Source: Archilochus colubris (taxonomy: Eukaryota > Chordata > Aves > Apodiformes > Trochilidae). From it: a stretch of 64,000 nucleotides of DNA. The translations under genes and the position numbers were made by a program. The stretch covers positions 4,713,676-4,777,675 of the forward strand of contig CM041104.1 in NCBI GenBank assembly GCA_023079485.1, given 5' to 3'. Below, in pieces: positions 47,401 through 58,876 of the stretch. The notes under the pieces were generated by a model. That model did no database searches. It was not told where the DNA came from and worked only from the letters and a program-made list of their open reading frames with translations. The stretch's first letter is position 1, and the number at the start of each line of letters is the position of its first letter.

Positions 47401-50400
47401 TTGAAGCCCAGTCTCAGATGCACTTTAAACTCTTTCTTGCACCTGATATAGAAGTAGATTGAGATGCCCCACATAAAACCTTCCTCTTACTCCAGTAAGG
47501 ATCCACTGCAGCTACTTTGCTTGGTGAACTCAAACTCAAAGTGGCACCCGAGGCAACATTCCCTTCCTTTTCACTCCTCTTACCTGTGGAAGCATCCTTG
47601 GGGCTAGCTGTGGATGATCCAGCTGACACTGGGAGACATCCTGGGTGTATCCCCTGCTGCTTAGCCCTGGTACTCAGAGCTGTACCCTGCAGCCTCTCAT
47701 ATGACCAATGTAGGGCAGACACAATGGCCTTGGGCCCTTCCTAAGAAGGACCAGGTACCACTCCTGGCAAATGAGGGGTTTGCCAGCTCACAGGCTGAGC
47801 TCTGGCTGCCTTTAAAGAAAATACCAGCATGAGGTGCTTGGCTTCAGGCTCTCCTTGAGGTAGTCTATCCTAGCTAGGTGCAGACACAGCCTTTGGTCCA
47901 AGGTGGAGTAGCATTTTTTCCCCTTGGATACTATGGAGAGACTCACAGGAGACAGAGAGAAACATGCAGGAGAACATGGCTGCTCCCCTCTCATGGCCAT
48001 CTGGAGGTGAAACACCTGTGATGAACCAGAATTCTAAAAGCCTTCCTCATAAATATGAGGAAGCTTGGAGAAAAAATCCTTCTTCTCCAATAGTTCCAGC
48101 ACACTTCAGTTTAGCTTCATTCTCCTATAGACAAAATCTTATAGCTTTTATGGTAAATAGTCTTTCCTCTGCGTTGCAAAGCTCCTACCTGAGTGTTCAT
48201 CTCTGATCAGGAGAAACTCAGTAAGGAGTGGAAGAACAAGATGGGAGGATATGTCCCCTGAAGCAGCTTGTAGTCAGTAGAAGACCTTGGTGCTGTTAAA
48301 GGATTTTGGTTTGCACAGAGGTTGAATGTCCTGGTGCTTCCCTATCTCATTCTCCATTCGTGTGTCTCAGTAACAACCAAGTCACCTTTGTAGCACTTTA
48401 TTCTTCAACTATAATTTGTAGTTCCTTTGGTTAGCACTTCCTCCCCTGTCCCTCTTCTCTGTCCCCCCTCTCCCTTCACCCTTCTCTCCTCCCTTTTCCC
48501 ACAAAAAGGATGCTTGGTTTGGGGCACACGTGGTCAGCAGCAGCAGAGGGGTGCAGAGGGCAGCTCTGCAGACTGCTCAGCTCTCCACCAACTCCAAGTT
48601 GCAAAGCAGTGGCATTTCTCCAACATCACTTTCGTTAAGGCCCCTTTTCCTCCTGTTACTATCCGATACCAACATCCCCTCAGGCTAGGAGCATTAATCA
48701 CATTTAAGAAGTCATTACCCCAGGCCTGAAAAAAATCAGGGGACAGTCCTGGCTAATCCAGCTCTTGGCTGCACCGCTGAGAGTGCCCATTTCAGTTGCA
48801 ATGAGCTGGGGTACTATGGAGAAATGACAGCCAGAATTTTTTCCATAAAGCATTTAGGTGGCAACACTTATTGAATCATATCCTAGCTAACAGCCTAATA
48901 CTGAAAGCCATGGCTTTACCTACTAGGGGACTGAGGAAAGACATCCTGTATAGCTCTAGGTAATAGAGACCCAGAGAGACCTTCCTTCAGCTTCAAAGGA
49001 TAAAGTCCTAAGACTCAGTATATTGTTTTTTTAACAAATTGCAGGAGACCAATGACTTCTTGCAGGGAAAAAAAAATAATTAATGACCTTTTGGGAATAT
49101 ATGAGGGTTGGTTATGAGAAGTTACTGTATCTTGTTAACTGACATGTCATGCTTGGTTCTCTGCTTCATAACTTGGCCATCGAGACCATCACACAAGTCA
49201 CAGGGACCTATCAGGGACAATCCTGTTCCAAGAGCAGATGTCCCATTTGGGCTAAAGCAGTCTCAGGATTTATGATTTCCTAAGGCAAAACCCCCCAATT
49301 CCATCTGGATGATGATGGCAGTAGAGGGCAGCAGTGTACATCACCCCCAAGCTTCCAGAACCAAGATGGGACTGTTTGACGTTGACCATCACCTGGTGGT
49401 CTATGGAACAAGATCAAGAGCAGCTTGTTCATGCTTCACTTTGCCACTTGATGTATGGTTTGGTTTTGGGTTTTTTTTTCCCAGTAGTTGTCAGTATTTC
49501 CTAAAACTGCAGGTAGGACCCCATTCTCCAGTGTTTAGCATCACCAGTGAAGACTGAATTTTTGGGTGCACGTCAGCAGTCACTGGATCTGATAAAACCT
49601 CTGCCCCCACCACAGTTATGTGATATGGAGCACCTGTGGATGCAGGGATTCATTTTGGTGTCTGCCTGGAGAGCTGAGCTTTTCCAACTTAAATGAGAAG
49701 TCAAGAGCCAGGAAAGTACCAAGGGCTACTCACATAAATGTAATGACAGCTCCAGGCTGAGGAACAAAGGACAGGAAAATGAAAGGCAAAGCTGATGAGC
49801 CATCTTCAGTATTAGTCCTTACTGCTCACTTTCCCTTCCCAAGCAGATTTAAGGCCTTGGTGACAGCTGTCAATCTCCCCTGCCCTGCCAGAGAGGATTG
49901 GTTTAAGTCAGCCCTTGAGTGGTTTATCAGGGGAAGCTGGCAAGAGGGATTTTCTTTTGTTTTTTTAAGTAATAAAAGAAGATCCTGTGTCTTTAACCTT
50001 CAGGATAACCTTGTTTCAGCCTGGCTCTCATTGCTGGACTGCTCCTTGATGAGCTTTTTATGCCTGATTAATTAGTACATTGAAGGGGAGAGGGGGCTGC
50101 TCTATTCAGCAGCTTGTGCATCCTTCTGCCTAATCCCCTCCCCAGCACTACAGCTCCAGAGGGTCAGCAGTTGCCTCTCTCATCCCTCTGTTGTGGGGTG
50201 TTCATTACTTCTTTCTCCTTTTTGATTGTACTGCTTCCTATTGACTTAACCATGTTTATTGAGGGCTAGCTGGAGAGTAGATTAATTTGAGCTTGTAGGC
50301 TTTATTTCTCCACTGTCACAAAACTTTGCAAAGAAAAAGAAAATGCAGATGCTGGAGCAAATGGGTCAGATTTATAGAGCACTGCCTTCCAAAGAGCCAC

Positions 50401-50811
50401 TTTTACAGTGTTATTGGTGACGAGAAATCGTATTTTTTTTAGAAAGATAACTTTACAAATGCCATTATTGCCAGTGTGTGTGTAAGCAAGAGAACATGAC
50501 AAGTACTTTTTGTGGCCCTTTATTTTTTAGAAATATGAACCCATAATAATGCAACTGATGCTAAATTATTTTATGTCCTAGTTTCCCCAGGGCAGGCAGG
50601 AAGGAAAAACTGACCCTCTAGGTTGATCATGTTCAGCTCTGCCAAGGAAGAGTACTGGATAAAAGCTAAGTCGTATTGCTGAGGATAAAATAAAGGCAGC
50701 TTTTTGCTTAAATAGCTTTTTTTGGCTAAAACTGGAAAAAGTCAAACTACAAATGAGATGCAAGCATACAAGAGACATATTTGGCTATTGGGGTCCAGTG
50801 AGGTGGTGGCT

Positions 50812-50846
50812 TCACTTGGTCACTGGTTCACTGTCACTTGGTCACT
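50812..50846. repeat. Small tandem repeat of about 8 bp units
   Basis: TCACTTGGTCACT occurs at 50812-50824 and 50834-50846. The bases between (GGTTCACTG) are a partial copy, giving an array of CACTTGGT-like units. Confidence 0.8.
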
Positions 50847-51511
50847 CTCTAGAAACAATGGGACAGTTGGGTGCAGATTTACTGGGAGAATTGGCATATG
50901 AATACCTGGTCATACAAGGTGGGATCAACCATGGGGCTTTGTTGCTCTCTTGCCTTTCCTCTGCCCAGGTCAGCTGAGGGCTTTGCACTTGATCTAACAG
51001 GAGTTAATGACTTTCTGCAGACATACCTGGGTGAGGTTCTCAAGCCTCTGCAAAGGAGCAGGCAAGGTCAGCAATAATAGTCCCTCCTGATTTGAAAAGC
51101 CTCTGAGTCAATGAGCTTAATGTTAGCCTGAGGGTTATTGCTGATATATATGTTTCAGTTGCTAGCAGAAGGGGAACAAATATTACTGTGTTCATGAAAA
51201 AAAATAGAAGCAGCTCCTTTCTGGGATTGCAACCCCACAGTTAGAGCAGGGCCTTCCCTCCCTTCAGCCTCTTGTCAGCAGATGTGGGGATTGTCCAACC
51301 TCTCTGGTGGCTGCTTCTGAGCTTTGGTGAAGCTGCTGTGTCCTCAGGTAGAGCCATTAGGCTGCAAGCTGCCATCTCTGTATTCCAGAGCAGAGCCTGC
51401 TTCATGGCACCATCCTTAGTGCTTCATGTTAACTTCAGAACTCACAGAGCAGATAAATGCTCCCAGAGCCCAATTCCCTGCTCTAACTCTAGCCTTGGAG
51501 CTGTGGAGAAT

Positions 51512-51680
51512 TGTCTGGAAGGGACCTGGGGAGGTCTTGTAGTTCAGCTCAGTTCCCAAAGGCAGGACCAGATCTATTCAGCGTGCTCTTTGTTTGTCTA
51601 ACCTGTTCTCAGAAGTGTCTGGGGATACAAATCCACACCCTCCCTGGGCGAGCTTGTCTGGTGCTCACCTGAGCTTTGAC
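51512..51680 (-). mobile_element. Old CR1/L3-like LINE fragment
   Basis: CTGGAAGGGACCTGGGGAGG, then GCAGGACCAGATC, then TCTAACCTGTTCTCAGAAGT, then AATCCACACCCTCCCTGGGC, are the diverged reverse complement of an older CR1/L3-type 3' region ('tctaacctgttcttaaaagtctccagtgatggagattccacaacctccctgggc'). It is on the minus strand, 5'-truncated, and more diverged than the copy at 40671. Confidence 0.75.
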
Positions 51681-51758
51681 TCACAGCATGGAGAATTCCC
51701 CCAGCCTGATGCAAGGAGAGGTTAAATTTTGAAGTGAAAAATATACGGAAGGCATGGT

Positions 51759-51786
51759 AAAAAAAAAAAGAAAAAAAAAAAAAAAA
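51759..51786. repeat. A-rich tract (A11-G-A16)
   Basis: Two A runs split by a G, about 80 bp right of the old CR1 fragment. Confidence 0.85.
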
Positions 51787-54251
51787 GAAATTGGAGATAA
51801 TACATGTGTGTCTCACCTGTCTGGTATTCAGACACTCACTGACCCTGTAGAACCTAGACAAGGCAGTGCAGCTGTAAATAACTTTACAAAGTGATGGGAA
51901 ATCAGCTCTTCTGTTTTGAAAACACTGAGTTATTCCTTCAGCAGCCTGCTTTGGTGGGTTGCATCTCAAAATAATGTCCTACTGATTTAGGGACATATGA
52001 TGTAGCACTGCTTCACCGGAGAAAAAATCAATGCTCATCCCACCCCCATCTGAGGAAGCTTCAGTTCAGTTTAACTTTGTTTCCTATTTCACTGCCTGAA
52101 ACAGAAGAGTTTGGACTTAAAGTGTCTCTGAATTAAAACCTGCAAGAAGGGGAAGCCTGAAAATCTCATTCTGGGTACCTCCTATCTCCAAAGTAAAAGG
52201 CTAAAGCTGCGTTTTCCTCTGGAGAAATCCCACTGGCTTCTGGAGGGGTTGAACTGGGCAGAGCCCTGGAAATTTGCTGTTGCCCTGGAGGACAGGAGGG
52301 TTTAATGGTGCTGAACTTCCACAGGCACTGCTGACGTGTGTGGCACAGTTGTGGAAGCAGAGGAGCACCGTGAAGCAAGATGCACGTGATGTCCCATCCT
52401 CTCACCTTGGGTTACTCTGAGCCATGGCCCAATTAAGAGGGAAAGGAACTGGGGTGCAAGAGGCACTTCCTTTTTCAGGAATTCCCCTCCAGTAAATTAT
52501 ATCTGTCCTTTCAAAAGGGCACTCCTGACCCATACTGCCTGTTGCTCAGGAGGGAGAAATGCCCTGGCACAGAGTGGAGGTGAGACCCATGCACCACAGC
52601 CCATGTCCATGCAGCAAGGAGGAGATGGGAGCCCCCTCTGTCTGCATGGACATTCCTGCAGGGCTTGGCTCCTGCTTAGCCAAGCGTTCTGCTTGGCTAA
52701 ATATGCCCCATGTTTTATGGGCTTCAAGGAGGGACAAGAATCTGCTAAGGGGAGAGGGTAAGATGTGTCAGCTGAAAGATAGCCACTGTGCAGTGCAGCA
52801 GAGGAATAAATTGGTCATGGAGGCTGAAAATTTCAGCAGCATCTCCTTAAACAGCAGCAACAAGTTGGTGCCCGTGGAGTGCTCCAGGAACTTTGTCAGG
52901 TCAGGTTAGCAGTGGCAACAAAGGTCCTTTTGCAATATATTTATTTGTTGAATACTAGAGTTCTAGCACTTAGCAGAAGAATATGTACAGAGTTAGTCAG
53001 ATCCTTCCTTACCTTTCCAAACGGGGTCAAATACCAAGTCCAGTTCACAGTGATAAAACAGGTCAGGCCAGGAATTGCTTCACAGTTTCCATCTTCAGAG
53101 GAAATGAAACATTTTGGTGAGCTCTGATTCCTCTTCACACAGAACTCAAAGAACTTTCCTGTCCCTCTCCTGGCAGCTGCCCCAGCCACCAACCATGTCC
53201 TGGACTCCAACCATGAACTGATACAGCAAGAGGGTGAGGGATCAGCAATCTAAGAAACCTTTTTGTCTCCATGATCTTGCATTTCTTTGGCATCTTGGTA
53301 GGAAGCAGAAAGCTTTTTTTTTTTCCTGCCTTGTGGCCCCTGCACTAACTATGAGGAGCTGATGTCTTCAAACTGAGTACAGCATTGAGTACAGAGATAC
53401 AAAAGCAGACAGGCAAAAACATCTGCATGTGTCTCATAGCAGCAAAACTACCCCACTGCACAGCCTGGTTAAATGCAGCAAAAAAATAGATGTGCAGGGA
53501 AGGATTTAGTTTGATTCACACTGAATTTCCCCTTAGCCAAACTGAAAAATAACTTACTGAGACTCATTCCCAAAGACAGCCCTGCAGAACTGAAGGCCCT
53601 GGCCACTGCCCAGGGTGAATACCATCTTGAGCTCCACTTGATGGCAAAAGCAAACACTTTGCTATTGAGAGAAAAAAAAACTAATTTTCCTCCTCTGAAA
53701 CTGGGAAACCCTTGCATTAGCCCATGCATAAAATAAAAATAAGGGAGTCCCAAAATTATAGAAAACAAGAATTATCCCATGCATTTGCCTGTCAGAAGCT
53801 GAAGGAAACAGGGGCTGAGATAAGAAGAAAATCCAGTTTTGTCCCTCTTGAAACAGAAAGTTGAATGAAAATCATCCCTATGAGGCTGAATGTGTCTGTC
53901 TGCCCATCAGGGCTGTTGCTGGGGGGTTGAGGGAAGACAGCAAGAAAAACCTTGCAATGATTTTGCTCCTGAGGACTTGGCATCACCCTAGAAATGTGCT
54001 GGAGGAACAGAGCAAAAAGTTTACCTGGAGCTGGAGAGAGCAGAAGGGGCTCACAGGACCCACTGTGGGCAGTTTTGTGATGAGGGCTGCTGAACTATTC
54101 AGATGTGCATGAGAAGCCTCCTGCTCAGGACTGGAACATCCAGCACTGTATTTATTAAAGAGCTGATTAAAATATTCAGTTTGAAAGTCTGGGGATCAAA
54201 TTAGTGAACTTCAGTGAAAAGTAGACTTTTGTAAATTTGATCACTTACATT

Positions 54252-54316
54252 AAAAAAAAAAAAAAAAAAACAACAAAAAAAAGAAGAAAAAAAACAAAAA
54301 CAAAATAAAAAAAAAC
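54252..54316. repeat. A-rich tract of about 65 bp
   Basis: A19 followed by A runs interrupted by single C, G or T. It resembles a degenerating poly-A tail of a plus-strand retroposed sequence. However, the roughly 150 bp upstream are not recognisable and no target-site duplication was found. Confidence 0.8.
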
Positions 54317-54710
54317 AAGCTCCCCTCCCACTTTGTGGCAAAACACAAGGTAATGGTTTGTTTCTGACTAAAGCAAAATTACAGGAAAAATGCAGCTTGT
54401 CAGGTAGTCTGCTGCAGGTCTTCAACAGCCCAGAACTGATTTCCCTGGGGACAACCTTCTTCACCATCCTTTGCTGGTGGCAACAGAGGTGCCCTGCCCT
54501 CTCTCCTGTCTGCCTTGCAGTGTGGTTTAGAGTCATAAAGGGTAAAAAACAGCATAAGAACTGCACATCTCCTTCCAAGAGGATATTTTTGATCAATTTT
54601 CCAGTGTTAATACCCTATTAATGGTAAAGCAAGACCTGAAAAAATAATTCTTTTCTCATTCAAACTTTTAAATAATTTCAAGCATAAGTCAATGAAAGTA
54701 AATTAAACAA

Positions 54711-54722
54711 AGAGAGAGAGAG
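54711..54722. repeat. (AG)6 microsatellite
   Basis: Six AG units running into G6. Confidence 0.85.
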
Positions 54723-55238
54723 GGGGGCAAATTTTCTGGAGTTTGGGTCATTGCTAAGGAAGTAAGCAGAGAAAAGAAGGAAAAGGGTCAGGAAAAGTGA
54801 AGGGACAGGCAGAGCTTTACAAGAATTAGGAAACTGCAGAGTACTAAAGGAAGGGAACAAAGTGAAAACCAGACAGTGAATCATCCTCACTGGTGTGTGC
54901 AAAACCTGACTGGGAATTCAGGCAGGTCCTCTTGTTTTGCTTCACCCCTCACTTTTATTCTTTTTGCAAGGTATTAATACTTTTGCTAAGCAGCTGTTTG
55001 TGGTGTCCCAAGAGGGAGCTTCCTTTCCTTCAAGCCTACCCACTGCCACTTTTCTCTCCTGCAACTTTCCTCCATCTCCCTTTCTTCAAACTCTTTCTTG
55101 CTGTGGCAGGGCAAGACAAGAAGGTGCTGGGGCTGAGCAGGGCTCACTGAGGTTGGTGGAAGTCTTTACCTGTCTGTCCTTGATCTAGTTGGACATTAGG
55201 ACTTAGTTTTTAAAATGGAATTCACTATTTAAGATTAC

Positions 55239-55256
55239 TTTTTTTTTTTTTTTTTT
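55239..55256. repeat. Poly-T tract (T18)
   Basis: About eighteen T followed by AAATGAAGG and a purine-rich stretch. Confidence 0.85.
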
Positions 55257-57164
55257 AAATGAAGGAGGGGAGGGAAGAGGGAAAGAGAGAAGGCCTGTCC
55301 AACCAGATTTATTCTGCATCTGGATCTTCTAAAAAAGAGGGAGCACAGGCAAAAGATACTGGCTGGCCAGCAAGCAGAAAGAACAGAGAAGGAAAACCCA
55401 TGGGGGAAATCTATCAAAGAAGAGAGCACAATCTTTCCACCTTTTTCGTTTCAGCAGGCTGGGCTACAAAATTGCAAGGAGCATTTCTGTTTCACTGATT
55501 GCATTTGGGGGGGCTGCCCAGCCATAGCAGACTGCCTGGGAGTGAAATCAGAGTAAATCAGAAGCCACTACCAAAAGTAGAGAGATAAGAACCCACAGCA
55601 CTTCAGGACAGGTTAGAATGAGGTTTGTGGTGGTAGCAATTGGTGCAGGGAAACCATCCCAGCACAGAAGCACCAACCTCAGCTTCTGACCCTGCCTGGC
55701 AGGCTGGGAGTGACCCCACTCCTGCCCAGCCAAGCATCCACTGCCAGACCCCACTGAGGAGGAGTCACAATGGCAGCAAAAGAACCTGAAGGGGTAGAAA
55801 GTCCCTATTATCTCCCAGTCTGCCTTTCAGCACAGCCCACTTAAACACCTGTAATTTTCTGAAGATGCAGACAGGCTGCTGGGCTCTTTAAGGATACTGC
55901 TTCTGGCAAAAACAAAACAAAAAAATCCACCCCAAATCCAACTTGACTTAAAATTTAACCCTCTCTGGCAGGCAGAGTATTTTTAGAAGTGCCTAGCCCC
56001 ACGTTAACATGTGCTGGATGTGCTCAAACACCTTTTAATCTTGTGTTGAGGCAAATGAGGGAGAATGGAGGCTCATAAATCCTCCAGAATTAGAGAACTG
56101 CATTTGAGTTCAGAGCAATGGTGTGCAGGCCTGGCTTTCCAGATAGCCCAGATGAGCCCTGCCTGCTGCAGGGGGTAAGGAATAGCTCTGATTTCCCAGA
56201 TTCCCCCCATGAGAAGCCTCAGGCAGAATCAGGGTATGGGGCCATCAGCCAGTTTCCCTCTCAACCCAGCTGCCTTTGCTGGGATCACCAGCACCCATCA
56301 GTCCTGCTTCCATAAGGAACAAAATCCCATTTTCAGAGTATTCAAAAAGTGCTCAGCAGGCACACCCCATCTGGCAGATATTTGTTCCATGTCTTCTGAT
56401 TCTTGATGCCATTTCATCATTACCATAGTAAATAGTAGCTACTACACCTGAGTGGCTACTCGGGTGAGCTTCTCCTTGCTGGCCAACCCACTGAGGTGGA
56501 GGCAGCCAGGGATGGACAGGTTAGGCTCTAGCAGCTTGCTGAGAATTCTGACTATGCTAAGTAGCTTGCACAGCTATTGTCAGGAATGAGTCAAACTCCT
56601 AAAGCAAAACCCCTGAATTAGTTTTTTTTTTTTTTAATGAAGAACTTACTGTTTGAGGTGGTTGAGCCCCTGGCTAGGATGCTTCCTTTGGCCTCCTGAG
56701 GGCTGGGTCCAGCAAAGCCTCCACTGACCACACAGGCAGGTGCCTGCACATCAACTTCCATTTAGGCTCCATTTTTTAGTCATAGGCTTAATCTCAGTTT
56801 CTCCCTGTGAAAATTACTTTTCTCCCTTTGGGAGAACATAGTGAGGATGAAAAATACACAAGAAAAAGATTTATTTTCTCTTTTTAAACTATCAGTTTGA
56901 AATACAGTTTTGGAGTGGATAAGCTGGTGGAAGGGAAGTTCCACACTGAAAGCAGTGAAGTCCTGTAGGATTTGAGGGAGTGGGATTATCTGAGCAGTGG
57001 GTGTGTGTTTTCCCTGTGCTTCCCAAAGAGCTGATTGACTCCCAGCATGTGCTGGCTCTGGGTGGGGAGTGCAGGGGGAGATTTGACTGACTGCTCCTCC
57101 ACAATGCTCCTCATTGTCTTTTCTTCCCTTACAGCTGTTTTTGTGAGTGTGGGTTTGGAGGGAC

Positions 57165-57178
57165 TGTGTGTGTGTGTG
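57165..57178. repeat. (TG)7 microsatellite
   Basis: Seven TG units. Confidence 0.9.
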
Positions 57179-57470
57179 GTTTTTATGTGCAAGGAGATTG
57201 CAGAAAAGAAGATTTAAAGGGCTGCATTTCAGGAGAAATCTAAACTCAGCCCCCACTTTTGCATATTTGGAATTACACACCTAGGTACTTGCCCACTCAC
57301 TTTGTGTTGGCTACGGTTTTGCTCAGGCCAAAACTCACATGGGAGTGCTCAGGGTCTCTGCATGTGCAAATTGCAGGATTAGCTACCTAACAATTGGTCC
57401 AAAAACATAGAACTGGTGATTTACAGTCTCAGCCAAAGTAACAGGTCACATTCCAGGATGGAGGAACTTG

Positions 57471-57532
57471 GCATCACTTTACTGAAGTCAGAGGAGCTTT
57501 TCAGATTTACACCAGCTGAGGATTTGGGCATA
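57471..57532. repeat. Possible ancient sauropsid interspersed repeat relic
   Basis: CTGAAGTCAGAGGAGCTTTT followed by CAGATTTACACCAGCTGAGG resembles the 'gacttcagaggagttactcctgatttacaccagctgaggatctggc' block widespread in sauropsid DNA. No family is assigned. Confidence 0.45.
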
Positions 57533-58851
57533 GGTGTTTCCTGAGTGAGAAAAATCCAAAGGGAAAGAATTACTCCGTTTGGTTTATTTTTACAGAGCAA
57601 TCTACAAAAAGTGATCATTTTGCCAAAGAAGCAGGGATCACCTGGCGGGTGCTTGTGATTGAGCAATAACATCTTAAGGGAATTCACAAATTTGTGCTGT
57701 GACAAATTTCTACCATCCCTGCCAAAAATCAGGAACTACTGCAGTTTAACGTCCTTTTTCTTTTCCTAAATAAATGGTAAAAATGGCATTTTTGTGCATG
57801 GAAACTCCAGGCTCATACTTCCACTGCACCAGTTACAGCTGTCTTCACAGTTGCAGTAAATGGCCACATCCCTCATCTTTGCACATGAAGCTACGTGGAG
57901 TCTGCATGTGCTTTTCTAGATGCAGGTGTCACCTGACTACCACAAGAAATGTGCTTCCTACACACTTTCCTTGCTTTATTTGCCTTCTTTCCTAACTCAT
58001 CACACTATGTCACAACTGTAAAGCAGCCTCTGGGGCTGGCTTATTAATTCAGGTCCCCTGCCATGGTGTCTCCCCTTCCCTCACACTTCCCACCTTGCTT
58101 GGATAACCTGTAGGTGCAGGATGAGATGGGAATGGGTTGGCAGGACCCATGATCACTGGAATCTAAGACCTACATTTTAAATGTACCCATAATGTTATTG
58201 TTACTCATTGCTTTGTTTCACTGGGTGTGTCCTATGCCATTTTCCCTTAATGAGGAGCTGTTACACAGCAAGTTCATTCACCCTTGCTGGGTGTTGGAAG
58301 ATTAAACCACATGGGGTGACAAGCTTACAAACACTTTGCTGGAGGGCTGAAAATACTCTGGAATGGGATGAGAGATTTAACATGTTCACAGAGCTGCAAC
58401 TTGCCAGCGAGTGGAAGGTGGTATCGTTCCAGAGAGCGTAGGAAACAATAACTGGGCAGTGATGAGATGTGCATGTTACAGGAAATATTAAAATTCATCA
58501 GAATCTGCTCTGACACTCAAGCCTCAAATAATGCTTCTAGGGATGGATTAATTATTCAGGCAGAAATCTGCACCCACCCCAGCTTGCTACCTGTGAGTCT
58601 GCCAAACCCAGTCCAGCCTGAGGTTCCCATCCACCCTTCAGACACTTGTGTTATAATCCTACAGTTCTTTGGAGACACCACCATGGGGGACTGCAATGTG
58701 ATGTTGCAATGGGGATACCACTGCACGTAAATCCCTCGTTTGGCAGCAGGTAATGAGGAGCTCCTGAGAACATGGACAGGAGAACAGGATGCATGGGCAT
58801 GGGCAGCCCTAAGGGTCCCAGAGCAGAGGGAGGAGAAAAAGCAGCTTCACC

Positions 58852-58876
58852 AAAAAAAAAAAAAAAAAAAAAAAAA
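58852..58876. repeat. Poly-A tract (A25)
   Basis: About twenty-five A after CTTCACC. No recognised element body upstream. Confidence 0.85.

Larger units (their letters stand above)
44061..51511. other. Unique non-coding sequence
   Basis: No gene or clear mobile element is recognised over about 7.4 kb. It contains the compound inverted repeat at 44438-44491, an AT-rich repeat-free stretch at about 46560-46920 that may be conserved, and a small tandem repeat at 50812-50846. An A/C-rich simple stretch lies at about 46146-46175. Open frames such as 46465-46740 and 45788-46092 have no recognisable motif. Confidence 0.55.
51681..57470. other. Unique non-coding sequence with A-rich tracts
   Basis: No gene is supported. 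Single-copy-looking sequence with several A/T tracts, an (AG)6 microsatellite and a few GC-richer patches (about 52540-52680 and 55640-55760). A minus-strand open frame at 56780-57280 (166 codons) has no recognisable motif. Confidence 0.55.

Noticed and set aside
56780..57280. 166-codon minus-strand open frame
   Set aside because: It includes a histidine/threonine-rich stretch created by the (TG)n microsatellite. No recognisable domain.
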